Shown: positions 11,689-22,492 of the stretch, in pieces
How positions within the stretch are numbered: position 1 is the first letter of the stretch
Layout of the letters: every line of letters begins with the position of its first letter
Assembly (NCBI GenBank): GCA_963556145.1
Contig: OY744461.1
Location: 9,124,891 to 9,188,890 of the forward strand
From: Hygrocybe punicea
Taxonomy: Eukaryota; Basidiomycota; Agaricomycetes; Agaricales; Hygrophoraceae
Length of the DNA stretch: 64,000 bases
Direction of reading: 5' to 3'
Program-made: the position numbers and the translations under genes
The notes under the pieces: model-generated
The model's input: the letters and a program-made list of their open reading frames with translations, nothing else
What the model was told of the DNA's origin: nothing
Database searches by the model: none

Positions 11689-12584
11689 ATGTATCGATAT
11701 CCGGACCAAGTCAGTCACTGTTTACCGACGGCCACGCAACTCGTTCTTTCTAGTCGGAAGAGGTAGAGATGCGGCCAGTTCCTGGGATAGGCGCATGCGT
11801 CACGATATTGGTCCCAAACAACGCCCTTGGGGTTTGAGAAGCGCAAAGGGAAGCGAAGGGTTTCTGGGATTATTTATTGGGGTGTGAATGGTTTTAGGTT
11901 GATCCTTTTAGGTTATTGCCGTCGCAAGCGATCAATCCGAACACTAGAACTACGACGTGCGAGTCTGCTCTGGTAGTTCTGGTGAATGATATCTTGACCG
12001 TGATTATCCATAGAAATCGGTCTACAGAGCTAGGCATCTTCGACTCCTATCAGCGGAACGCAACCCTGCACCTCTACACATTATCAGAGAGATTATCGCA
12101 TGCAAGGTAATGGCGTCGATGCCGTTTCCAAAGCCCCGCTGAGGACCAGAAGGCCGAATGGCTACTTAACACCTGGTCAACGGGTAGCGTCATCTCAACT
12201 CAAGTTTAACTGCTGCTGACTACCTGTGTACTAGTCCTGCCAGTGTAAATACAAAGCCCATTACAACATGACAATCACCAAGATACCGACCGAGATATAA
12301 AGTTGGGTCTGGCTTTCAACACGGCCCTTCACGCCCCTCGCGTTGTGGATGCCCGACAGAGCACGTTCAACCACGTCTCAGGACAGTATAACATCATTGC
12401 CGAACAAGTGAAGGATGCCGCTCCAGATAAATTCAGACTCCTTACCAACCAGGAGGGCTCTTGTGCCTATTGCTAAATTTCCACAAAGCTTCGAGAAGAC
12501 TTTCTTACCAATGCTACTGGCGATGAACAAGAGAATTCACCTACATGTTCACTTAATCGACTTCACATAATCTTGCTCTGATTT
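11689..12584. other. Intergenic with uncertain decayed coding traces
   Basis: No intact gene. Between about 12300 and 12470 one frame reads ALHAPRVVDARQSTFNHVSG followed by QYNIIAEQVKDAAPDKF. This has the flavour of the STFNxVxGDQYNI segments near the N-terminus of many agaric proteins, but the match is too short to assign. Confidence 0.3.
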
Positions 12585-12902
12585 GTGCCGATATCGATTG
12601 GAACGCCTGTGTCTACCCGAAGAAATTCACGTTCTGTTGGAGTCGTTCATATGCGGCTGGGTGAAGAAGCTGCTCACCAGGTACTCATTGGATCTTCCAG
12701 AGCAATCCTTTGCAACATCTGGCGTCCCCTTGTCTGCCCGCTGCTCGAACAACCCCTTACTGCCACCGACTTCCATTCTTTAGATGGAGAGAAAGATTTC
12801 AAAAATGCCCTCAATGCCCCTCCTGGCTGTAGGAGGGAGAATCTCAAAAGTTTACTCTTTTCTCTATTAATTGTGCTCCCCCTCTCAAGTGCTGACGACT
12901 AA
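12585..12902 (+). pseudogene. Fragment of asaB/GA4-desaturase-like oxygenase family
   Basis: One frame reads GVVHMRLGEEAAHQVLIGSS, then RAILCNIWRPLVCPLLEQPL and TATDFHSLDGEKDF. This matches the core of the fungal GA4-desaturase/asaB hydroxylase-like family, where a DEA segment is followed by INVWRPLxGPVxDxPLALCD. No start, N-terminal half or C-terminus can be joined to it in frame, so it is called a remnant. The family assignment rests on memory of the motif only. Confidence 0.45.
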
Positions 12903-13678
12903 ATGTCATCCCCCCCATTTTAGTTCCCTGGCATGATGGTTATGGTGATGCTTTCGGTCCTCCCAACGGCTACCACATTCCCTCTCCCCGATGGTCGCTG
13001 CCGATATTGACCAATATAGGGCGATGACGCCGTGGAAGCAATAATGGGGGGAGGATTCAACGAGAGGGAGAACACATGCAGCCATGAGCGACGAGGGGCT
13101 TGGCGGTCGGGTGGACGATGAGCTGAGGCATGATGGCCAGGTGGACGGTGAACTAGGGATGAATTGAATACTCAGTAAGTTTTCCAGGGTGGTTGCAACA
13201 ATTCCTCACGTGTTGGCTTTCAGGCGTGCAACAGTCTGTCATCAATTCATAAAAGTTTTTGTACATGCCAAGTGTTTGAATGTTGCCTCCCGCAATAGTG
13301 AACATTAGTGAACTTGTCAATAGTGAATGATCCCTGCAGAAAACAAATATTATTTTTATGGTACGTTACCGTTGAAGTGTCAGCAACAGCGAGCTCAAGG
13401 CCCCTGACAACGGATGGGGTGACAGAAACCAGATCTGAGAGTCCCCCTTTAGCACAATCTTGATTGGAACACATTATAATGTCCTCGGAGTCATTGTAAC
13501 ATGCACCGCTGGAATTCTCTCAGGCGTGAATCCGCGGTTCATGGTTCAAAGTGACATCGTGTAACTTCACGGAGTAACTGGTTATGACGGAAATACCCAT
13601 TAAGCAAAAGAATGTAAAGTTTATTCAGAAGGAGAACTTTGCGAAACCAAAACAATGCAGTAGGTTTCTGGATAGCAC
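12903..13678. other. Intergenic, no gene recognised
   Basis: There is no convincing coding potential. The right part is the 3' flank of the membrane-protein gene that ends at 13679. Confidence 0.4.
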
Positions 13679-14948
13679 TCAGCATGATCTCTTCTTCACG
13701 TAAACCACCTTTGTACCGCCACCGAAAAAGGCGAAAAGAAGGAAGATGATCAGGACCTGAAAGGAACGAGGGTGAAACCCAGAACACCTCAAGACCTGAA
13801 TCAGAAAGAATTATGACTTACAATCATTCCTGCTGACATTTTATCAGAAGAACCTGGGGCGCGATCTCTAAAATTCAATGAGTTACCTTACGCCACATGA
13901 CCAAAGTGGATACTCACGTAGCATCAAAAACCACAAGCTTGCTGAAGCCCCATTGGCCACCGCCAGCTGTGATATTCAGGTCAACCGTATAGTTCATATT
14001 CCTATCCATTCCGTTCTGCCAGAACAAGACCTGGTCTTCAGTAGAGGGGTAAGGATCATTCACGCCTGGGCCGAGCGTACTGTTGAAGGTTCGAATGGAA
14101 GCGCTGAACGAGTTTTTGCATGCCAAACCATGAGCAAATACATATGGAGCAGAGAACGAAAAGGCCCTACTCATTGGGGTGGATGGAAGGGGTCAGCCTG
14201 ACATTGTACACTGCACCGGAGTTATACGTCATCGGACCGTAGAGAAAGAACGAGGAGCAGCCGCTGAGATTAAATGAGAGGATAGACGATGTGTTGTCTG
14301 GGGTGGTGAGCATTGGCGGTGCGTACGACTGCTCTGTAGGTGAGTCTGGATATAAGCGCATACCAGTGATCACAAAAAATGGCAGATACGAACGTGAGGG
14401 AAACCAGTCACCGTGAAAGACGAAGAAAGGGTTGGGTGACCAAAGTCCGTTCGATTCAGTTGTTGCGTCAATGGTTTGATCCTTCCAAGTAGTTCTGTAC
14501 ATCCAGTATGTCTCGGCGTCTGACTGTGCATGTGATAGAATACGCACCGATTATTCCCCGTGTCGATATCGAGCTGAATTCCCTTGACCGTCAGATTCCC
14601 GCCTTTGATGTTGCTAATGATCATGGAGTGATTCCCATGCGGTAATGCGGTTTTGCTTAACAATATCTCGGAGGTAACCTTTCCATCGTCGAGGGTTTCT
14701 TGTGCCGGTTTCCCCCCGTCAAGCGAAAGCATATATGCAGGGGGTCCATACGAGGAATTAACGAATCCAGTCACCGTGATTGCTGTGCCTTCCCAAGTGA
14801 TTTGGAGTGCAGCGTTCGCGGCCATGGTGTTATGGGAGTCTCGGAGAACGCGCCAGCCGGAGTCGGCTGGACCGTCACCATAAGGAGTGTAGAGGTTGGT
14901 CGCAGCACGGTCGGTAAGCTTGAACGTGTACGACGAGGGGTCTGGCAT
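13679..14948 (-). CDS. Single-pass membrane protein with two beta-rich modules
   Basis: Six exons (14948-14548, 14494-14394, 14333-14228, 14166-13918, 13867-13822, 13756-13679) give 981 nt, 326 residues, with all phases matching and introns of 50-65 nt. Two related modules precede a C-terminal membrane anchor (GMIVLIIFLLFAFFGGG) and a short tail KVVYVKKRSC. Module one has ITWEGTAITVTGFVNSS and NHSMIISNI; module two has LSFNLSGCSSFFLYG. Many N-glycosylation sequons suggest an extracellular location. The family is common in basidiomycetes and of unknown function. The ATG used lacks a signal peptide, so an upstream signal exon is probably missed; a hydrophobic stretch lies just upstream in another frame. 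Confidence 0.65.
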
Positions 14949-15609
14949 AGGGGTATTATAATAAGGGAGAGAAAAAATGGGACATCATCGAATCGTCTCC
15001 TTCGTTTTTCAACTTTCCCAGTGGGTCTCTGTGAGGGACACTTTGTGTAAGACGCCCTGTACCTGAATATATGATCCATTCAATCGTTTGACATATTATT
15101 GACAGCTTGAAAGGAACGGCGAAGTTGGGACGTAACTTACGTGAGCATTGGCCTTGAATAGATTCTTCTTTCAAGTTGATTACTGCGAAGACCTTGTGCT
15201 CATCTTGTTTCTGGCCTGTGAGCGTCGACGGTTGAATTTGATGGCCTATGCTGCGTTTTCCAGTTGCCGCACTGTCGTGCGATCCCGTATTTCCTTGGCG
15301 GCGTTGACCTCGGCTGGGCAGGCACACAGGTCCAGGGGCACATGGGCACACATGATACTATAGTGCCAGAGAAATGATTTCTCCGCTTCAAGTTTAGCTT
15401 TTGACGCTCTTGGCCACGAGGTGGTTATTCTACCGTGCGTCTTGCGATAAGTGATATCGTCAGTGAGAATCCAACAGCAGGCGATAAAAGACCACCAACC
15501 TGAGTGAAATGTTTTGTTGAATGGTCGCTAGGAATACTGCGAAAGAAAAGTCACTCCATCAATACTTCCGAAGTGGTGGATCCGAGCTTTAGCGCTTTTA
15601 CTAATAACT
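14949..15609. other. Intergenic between host gene and Harbinger element
   Basis: This is the upstream region of the membrane-protein gene, possibly including its unrecognised first exon, up to the left end of the Harbinger element. No other gene is seen. Confidence 0.4.
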
Positions 15610-15613
15610 CTTA

Positions 15614-15702
15614 GAGCTCGTTCGGCTGCTGGGCCTAAGAACAGCATATCCCTTATTCAGCCAGGGCAATCAGCGGAGTTGATACTGAGCTTGAATGGTA
15701 CT
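15614..15702 (+). repeat. Harbinger left terminal inverted repeat
   Basis: This 89-bp arm is matched in reverse complement by 18512-18600 with one mismatch. The pairing extends 4 bp further outward (CTTA/TAAG). Confidence 0.9.
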
Positions 15703-15739
15703 TAGTATAACGATGCCGGTAAACTTACTATTGATTATC

Positions 15740-17043
15740 ATGGACTCAGAGACCGACGATGACCTTTTCAACCTTGGGATTGACGATGAACTCGCCACCC
15801 TTGGGATTATCATCAATGCCGTTAGTAGTGCTGTGTTGCTCTATGCCGAATCTCACTATAACAAAATACCATATCACACTTCCGCCCTTTCTGGCGCCGC
15901 ATGGGTAGATGAACTGATGAATGGGCACCCTGAACGGATCAGGTGTGAGCTGGGTGTCCATCGTCACGTTTTCAAGCACCTCCTCCGGGTGCTGCGAAAG
16001 ATGGGTTATGGAAATTTGAAGCATGTCACACTAGAAGAGCAACTTGCAATTTTCCTCTATACTTGTGTTACTGGCCTGACTATTCGACATGTCGGGGAGC
16101 GATTCCAGCACTCAAATGACACGATATCTAAGTGAGTCTGTAGAAACTCCTACTCTGCCCTATGATCACTAATTAATGAGCTCTTAGGTCCTTTTATCGG
16201 ATGTTGTGTGCCTTCTCTTCTCCGCCTTTTTACACAAAATATGTCAAGTTACCAAAGCGGTCCGATCCCATCCCTACTGAAGTTGCCAAAAATCCCAAGT
16301 TTTCCCCCTACTTTTCAGACGCATTGGGCGCTATTGATGGCACTCATATCCACTGTTCCCCTTCAGCTGCGGAGAGACAGTATGCTCGGAATAGGAAGGG
16401 ATTCCTCTCGCAAAATTGCTTAATGGCATGTACATTCGACCTCCGATTTCTTTACGTTGTGAGTGGGTGGGAGGGTTGTGCTGCTGATGCGGCTATTTTC
16501 AACGATGCACGCTTCAACGACTTCTTTGTCCCAGAGGGAAAATTTTACCTGGCTGATGCGGGATTTGCACTTTGTGATGATCTCCTGATTCCCTACCGTG
16601 CTACCTGCTACCACCTTGATGAATGGCGCCGAGGTAATCACAGGTAATCGGGCTTAAATATTAACCTATGAAATATACTGATATACAGCTACAGACCTCA
16701 AACGAAGGAAGAATTATTCAATTTACGGCATTCATCTTTATGCAACGCCATTGAGCGTATCTTTGGAATCATCAAACGTCGCTTCCGCATTCTTATCGTT
16801 CCACCGGAGTATAGCATGAAGGTGCAGGCACGGATCCCACCGGCTCTTTGTGCTATACATAACTTCATTCGCCGATATGACCCTCAAGAAATTGAGGAGT
16901 TATGTAGTGATTCCGACACTTCCAGCTCCGGTTTCATTGGTACGTTATCTCAAGGCCTACCAACTCGAAAAGCTTATCGGAATGCAAGAATGATGCGAGA
17001 TGAACTTGCTGAGCGGATGTGGAAGGACTATCTTGCATGGTGA
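15740..17043 (+). CDS. Harbinger transposase (HARBI1-like DDE nuclease)
   Basis: Exons 15740-16131, 16188-16643 and 16689-17043 total 1203 nt and encode 400 residues. The DDE_Tnp_4 fold is recognisable. The first Asp is in AIDGTHIHCSP and the second in GWEGCAADAAIFNDA, followed by FYLADAGFALCDDLLIPYR. The catalytic Glu is in CNAIERIFGIIKRRF. An N-terminal helical region (LLRVLRKMGYGNLKHVTLEE, then IRHVGERFQHSNDTISK) is the HTH-like segment typical of HARBI1 relatives. It would cut and paste the element together with the Myb-like partner encoded on the opposite strand. No stop or frameshift was found. Confidence 0.9.
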
Positions 17044-17279
17044 GTGGCTGTGAAGAAAGAAATGGCCTAAATTGTTGTCTCTTGTAACCTGTACGTGCTG
17101 GAATCTTTTATTTCATCATGCATATTTTTTCGCCCGCTGTTTTTTTCTCCCCTCTACGTATACTTGTCCCTACATTTACATTTCTTGAAATCAAACCTGT
17201 TCGTGACATGATGGCCAAAACAACATATTGAGGGTATATATAAAAATACAGATAAGTAGTTATGGTACACAAAAAAGAG
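17044..17279. other. Spacer between convergent Harbinger genes
   Basis: AT-rich spacer between the 3' ends of the transposase and Myb-like genes; no coding potential. Confidence 0.5.
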
Positions 17280-18469
17280 TCAGGCTGTGTCCCCCTGCAT
17301 GAAATCAGGTAGGCGGCGATGTATTTTCTTCAGCTCCTGTTCAACCCAGCGCTTTCGGAGACTGGCCCTCTCAATATCAAGAAAATGATTTGCCACCTGT
17401 ACGTCAGATACTACATCCATCATGGCCAGCAAAGTGTCATCATCGAGGTACATCTCCTTCTGCATCTGACGCCATGCTTGGCTCTTGATGTCCTCATCGT
17501 CCCGCTTGTGAACTCGTTGCTGATTGAACTGGGCCTTCACCTCAGCAGAGTTACGGAGAGTTGTGTTGAGGGAGGATAATTCCTCCCCAATACAATTCAG
17601 GGCAGTAGGGCCTGTCATTCTTGTGCGTTTGCTACTACCAGATGGTTGAATGGAAGATAGTGAAGGTGAGATAAGGGAGTCAACCGGAGATTTACGTTTT
17701 TTGGAGGCACCGGAATGGGATGATTTATGTTGAGTGAAAGCGCTGGAATGGGATGACGGTTTATGTATCGTGGGATGGGGTGGTTCAGGTGAGACAGGAC
17801 GGGAAGAGGGTGGGAGTGCAGGATCACTGTTGAACTCGCCAGCATCTGAGACATCTTTGGCTTGTGAAGACGAAGAGTTGTTTGAACTTGATAATGCTGG
17901 CCTGCCAGCGTTACCTCGATAGACTGTTTTACCCTTTGCCTGGGATGGCATTAGCTGCCGCATATCCTCATAGTACTTCCAGCCCGAGTTACGGAAAGCA
18001 GACAATTTGGGATTTTTCTGGAAGATAATAAATGCCACATACATAGCAAAATGATTATGGAAAAATACCTTGATATATTCCTCCCATACCGGCTTTGTAT
18101 TCTCATCCATGTTGAGACCATGGGCAGGATCCCAGGGTAGCCCAGATTGGTGAGATGCTTTCTCAACAACCGCGAACGTCTCTTTAAACTAATTGAGATT
18201 GTTAGATAATGTCAAGCAACACAAACTGGTCAAACCTTTTTCCATTTCGACTGGCAAGATGTTATGGTCTTTGGCGAGCCTTTGAAGGGGTTTTTGGCCA
18301 ATGCTGCAACTGCACCCTGCCATGTCGCTGGCTTGAAGTTGCCACCATCACCTGCTTCTGCCTGATGTTCAATGAGGTATCGGAGGAGAGTGGTCTCATC
18401 CAGGGAAGACCACTGGGCACGATCACGAGTCTTTGGAGCAGAAACAACAATTTCTGGCATTGAGGGCAT
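17280..18469 (-). CDS. Harbinger accessory Myb/SANT-like DNA-binding protein
   Basis: Exons 18469-18236, 18188-18069 and 18017-17280 give 1092 nt, 363 residues. The N-terminal third is a trihelix/Myb-like domain: AQWSSLDETTLLRYLIEHQA, then FKPATWQGAVAAL and SCQSKWKKFKETFAVVEKAS. It matches the Myb/SANT-like domain found in fungal and plant Harbinger elements. In studied Harbinger transposons this second protein binds the termini and brings the transposase into the nucleus. A Ser/His/Pro-rich linker with KKRK follows, and then a helical C-terminal region. The start is the ATG before PSMPEIVVSAPK; the next Met is 3 codons downstream. Confidence 0.8.
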
Positions 18470-18511
18470 TGAAGGGGGAAGGTAATAGGAGTCAGCAACG
18501 AGTTGATTATC

Positions 18512-18600
18512 AGTACCATTCAAGCTCAGTATCAACTCCGCTGATTGACCTGGCTGAATAAGGGATATGCTGTTCTTAGGCCCAGCAGCCGAACGAGCTC
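18512..18600 (-). repeat. Harbinger right terminal inverted repeat
   Basis: This is the reverse complement of 15614-15702 with one mismatch. Confidence 0.9.
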
Positions 18601-18852
18601 TAAGCGGAGTGGTGATGATGGAGGCCAGACCCTTGGAGGACCCCCGAATATCCCTATAAAGGCCGTTTCCCAAAACACGTTATTTCCAAAAATTTGTCCG
18701 GACACTTTTTTCACTAATTTGGGGATTTTCCGTCCGGATGGGGATCTGGCCTCAATTTTGGACAAATTTGTCCGGATAACAGAATTGGCCACCAAAAAGT
18801 ACTCAATAACCGAAATAAGTAGTCATAAATTACATTAACAAATGCATTGACT

Positions 18853-19064
18853 ATTATTGCTGTTTGCAGCTGAATTGGCGCCGCGTGATTTTTCGTTCGA
18901 AAACGTATTTTGACAGTCCTAGCTATAAGCCTTGTATCTCTTCAACCAGCGGTTATAAAATATCGATTCCATAGTGTTTTTTGTTCCTCTCGTTGAGCTC
19001 CTGTGTCCCCCACCATTTTTGAGAAAATGTGAGTTGGTTTAGCAAGATTGTCTCGTTGGCACTG
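18853..19064 (+). repeat. Tc1-like left terminal inverted repeat
   Basis: This 212-bp arm pairs with 22281-22492. It is much longer than the 20-60-bp repeats usual for Tc1/mariner elements, though long-TIR members are known. Confidence 0.88.
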
Positions 19065-19093
19065 CAACATGCTTCAACCCTTGACTTCTCTCC

Positions 19094-20288
19094 ATGACAC
19101 GAGGAAAACCTCTTTCCGATGACCTCTGCAATGTTATTCTCAACATGGCATGCTTGCTGGATGTCCCCGAAATTGTACATTTGACAGGATGTTGCAAGAG
19201 AACCATCCAGCGCATTCTGGCTGATTATCGTCACAAAGGCACAGTTGCTCAAGTTCGACTTACTTGCAATGGGTTTTGGGGCGCCAAACGGTTACTTTCA
19301 ACAGCTGATGTACAGGCAAGCAATTTGTTTTTGTTCAGAGACCTTGGCATTACTTATCTGAGCCAGTTTCTCAAAGGCACCATAAGTCACACTCCAGACA
19401 TTTACCTTGATGAGGTGAAGGAACTCTTTGAGGATCAGCGTGGTGTTGAAGTGAGCGAATCTACAATATGGAGAACACTGAAACGAAGTGGTTTCACTAT
19501 GAAAAAGGTACTGAACTATCAACTATTTTATTATTTATGATATATGATGAAATGAACTCTAGCTCACACGAGATGCACTTGAACGAAGTGAAATGAAGAG
19601 AAACACCTTTCGGTACACATATGGTACCATGTATACTCCAGAACAGACGGTCTTTGTTGATGAAAGCTCATTCGATCGACGAACATCCATTTGGGGTAAA
19701 GCTTGGGCACTGAAGGGTCAACGAGCAGTTCGAAATTGTTTCTTTGTGAGGGGGAAACGGTTTGTCTTTTATTTTGAATCTTCATTCTACATCTAAATTA
19801 TTCATAGGTATTCCCTCCTTCCAGCACTCTCCCTTGATGGCGTGATATGGGCCAAAGTTGTCGAGGGTTCATTTACAACTGCTCGGTTTTGTGAATTTAT
19901 AAATGGGCTGCTGGATCGAATGCAACCTTTTCCTGGTCCGAATTCTGTTATCATTTTGGACAATGCTCGAGTACATCGAGATCCTTGTATCGCTGATATG
20001 ATTCATGCTCGGTAAGTTACTCGCGAATGATTTTAGAGTGTATTTATGATGTTTTTGCTCAGTGGAATGCGAATCATGTATCTTCCACCCTATTCCCCAG
20101 ATTTTAATCCCATAGAACTTGCATTCTCAGCAATTAAATCTTTCGTTCACCGTGATGGGACTCTAGGCCGAGAAGATGTGGATCAGCGTGAGGACGACAC
20201 ATATGTTTACCTTCACCTTCTCGATGTTGCCTTTGCAATCACCTCAGACCACGCAATGGGTTTTTTTCATCATTGTCAATATATATAA
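19094..20288 (+). CDS. IS630/Tc1-family transposase (DD34E)
   Basis: Exons 19094-19507, 19563-19759, 19808-20011 and 20063-20288 sum to 1041 nt and give 346 residues. The N-terminus is a paired HTH region (LSDDLCNVILNMACLLDVPE, GCCKRTIQRILADY, STIWRTLKRSGFTMKK). The DDE_3 catalytic core has the first Asp in VFVDESSFDRR and the second in VIILDNARVHRD. The Glu is in YLPPYSPDFNPIELAFSAIK. The second Asp and the Glu are separated by 34 residues, the classic DD34E spacing. All introns follow GT-AG and the frame is intact, so the enzyme is plausibly functional. Confidence 0.92.
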
Positions 20289-20363
20289 TATGCATTAAGT
20301 ATAGATACTATGAACTAGAACATTAATATTAGTATTTGAAAGGACAGTGTCGCTCATCTAAAA

Positions 20364-21940
20364 TTACTCGGTACGAGCACGTTTGGCCCGTCTTTGCAAG
20401 ACATCTGCATCTTCTGCTGCATACTTTGTGAGTCGGTTGGCTACACCAAATACCATTCCACCCAACTGCTGTAGTTTCTCTGGTGAAAGCCCGACAAGAT
20501 CCTCGAGGTCACAGATTCCATTCTCCTGTAATTGCTTCGCATACTGACTGAAATTTAGAGATTTCTTGCCTCGGAATGCATCTCCATTGATAAGTTCCAG
20601 CCAATCCTCGATGTCAGGATAGTGGACCGGCACTGAGCACTTTGCTGAAAGAGGAGACTCGGAAGTGTTGTGAGAGAGGATAGATTGGGTGGGGGTTTTT
20701 TGAGGTGTATTCGTGATTGGAGTAAGTGGGTTCGGAGGTGTAGCTGTTTGGCCATTATTGACCAGTCCTTGCATCATCATAAGTCCCATCATTTGTTGCA
20801 TCCATGCAGGTGGAGACGCCTCAGCAGTGGTAGCAGATTGTACCTGGGCAAGAGATTTCTTCGCAGATTTTTGACGACTGCACGAGTCCGCGAGATTCAG
20901 TATGCTAGGTGCTTCGTTGATAAGTGCTAGCCCTTTCACCTGTGTCGCCTGAGCCAGTGCCTTCATGGAAATCAAATGACAGAAACGTACAAGAAGGTTC
21001 GCCCATTTCGCTATATCACCAGTTGTCAGGCGATAGTGTTCACCATTATCTTGCACAATGCATGCTTGCTTGTGTTCTTGACAATTATGTTTCGCTTCGA
21101 TTCTGCGGAACGCCTGGAGCTCAGCAGATTCTACGGATGTAAGTGCTGTTGCTTTCTCGGTTTCATCCTTTTTGATTTTGCTAGACTTAGACTGAATGTT
21201 GGTCAGTACTATAGCAATCTTTCGAATAAAAGAGAACTTGCTTTGACATCTAAATCAGACGTGTCATGAATACGGATGGTGAATGGTTTGATGACACCCT
21301 GCCCTTTGTTTTTTGATTTACAAGCTGTAATATACTCTGACACATCTTCAATCAGCTTGCTCCAGCTCTCCTCATCTTCCAACAGTTTCGGAACTGGTTT
21401 CGGGGACTTGGGCTTGTATGACGGAATGTACCCAATGGCAGAAAGCAAGGTGATGCGGACCTCCATCTTCTCTGCAATGCGGACGAGCAAGGTTGTAAAA
21501 GGTGTGTGAGAAGTGATACCCGAGAGATCGCGAGTTGCATTTTTATATGGCACCACAAAGGGAATATCAAACTTCACAAATTTCTTCCGAGAGGGTGACC
21601 CAACAGGAAGTAAAACGTCTACCAAGGAAATGAAGCCTGAGTGATGTATTACTTCTATGAAAACACGCTGACCTAGGTATTCCAGCTCTTCATGTTCACT
21701 CTCATCGCTATCGTCTCCACTCGTTGCCGGGCTCAACTCATCATCGGATCGCCCCTTGCCAGTGGGTTCTGGGTGTGACTCCTGAGACTTGCTGCTAACT
21801 GGCCCATTCGACTCGTAGGCCTGTGCAGGCTGCATGGAGACCAAGATGTGGGCAGCCTCGAGTACTTCCTCCAAATCCAGGCCATTCTCCTTCGCGTCAC
21901 CTCCCATTAGTGCCATTTCGGCAGTGTTTGTGGGTGCCAT
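20364..21940 (-). CDS. Accessory protein of the Tc1-like element, SAM-like C-terminus
   Basis: Two exons (21940-21248 and 21191-20364) with a 56-nt intron containing TACTGAC near its acceptor give about 506 residues. Its function is not recognised. The middle is acidic and Ser-rich. The C-terminal 80 residues (DIEDWLELINGDAFRG, then QYAKQLQENGICDLEDLVGL and SPEKLQQLGG) have the helical pattern of a SAM-like oligomerisation domain. It lies inside the inverted repeats, convergent to the transposase, so it probably belongs to the element. An open frame continues upstream of the chosen ATG (AISSKKSKSSATGTRKTRK). It is separated from an ATG at about 22079 by a run of six A, where one more A would join the two. 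Confidence 0.6.
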
Positions 21941-22280
21941 CTTCAGTCGAACCTTGGGTGTTGGTCGAGGCTTATCTGTGACACTGGCAGCATTTTCAGG
22001 TTCAACTTTGCGAGTTTTTCGAGTGCCAGTCGCAGAGCTTTTCGATTTTTTCGAGCTGATAGCTTAGCTGACTTTGCCATCACGGTATGAAAATGGAGGA
22101 AGATGGCTAAGCTGGCAAGGTCTGTACCTGGCGCCCCTTGAATGAATATTGTGACGTTGGACTGATTTCTGCCAATCCCAACACTCGGGCACACTTCTAC
22201 TAGTATTCCTCAATAGTTGCAGATTGTTCATTATAGAATAGCAATACACATTGGTGTCAATACACTTCATCCAGTGAACC

Positions 22281-22492
22281 CAGCGCCAACAAGACAATCT
22301 TGCTAAACCAACTCACATTTTCTCAAAAATGGTGGGGGACACAGGAGCTCAACGAGAGGAACAAAAAACACTATGGAATCGATATTTTATAACCGCTGGT
22401 TGAAGAGATACAAGGCTTATAGCTAGGACTGTCAAAATACGTTTTCGAACGAAAAATCATGCGGCGCCAATTCAGCTGCAAACAGCAATAAT
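22281..22492 (-). repeat. Tc1-like right terminal inverted repeat
   Basis: This is the reverse complement of 18853-19064. The minus-strand reading of the neighbouring large transposase gene runs into this repeat and stops about 50 codons inside it. Confidence 0.88.

Larger units (their letters stand above)
15614..18600. mobile_element. PIF/Harbinger DNA transposon, complete
   Basis: The 2987-bp element is bounded by 89-bp terminal inverted repeats differing by a single base. Both ends start with GAGCTCGTTCGGCTGCTGGG. It encodes the two proteins this superfamily needs, a DDE nuclease (+) and a Myb/SANT-like protein (-), in convergent order. The bases outside the repeats are TTA on the left and TAA on the right. 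Harbinger duplicates 3 bp, usually TWA, but the two triplets are reverse complements rather than identical, so the exact duplication is unresolved. Both genes are open, so the copy may be recent. Confidence 0.9.
18853..22492. mobile_element. IS630/Tc1-like transposon with long inverted repeats
   Basis: The 3640-bp element is flanked by 212-bp inverted repeats (18853-19064 and 22281-22492), which begin ATTATTGCTGTTTGCAGCTG and have only a few mismatches. It encodes a DD34E transposase (+) and, convergently, a second protein (-). The right end lies inside the 3' part of the large transposase gene on the minus strand. The expected TA duplication is not evident at both ends (CTA on the left, TCG on the right), so rearrangement or end trimming is possible. 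The spacer 18605-18852 holds no gene. Confidence 0.85.

Noticed and set aside
18853..22492. TA target duplication for the Tc1-like element
   Set aside because: Left flank reads CTA and right flank TCG next to the best repeat ends; no matching duplication could be shown.
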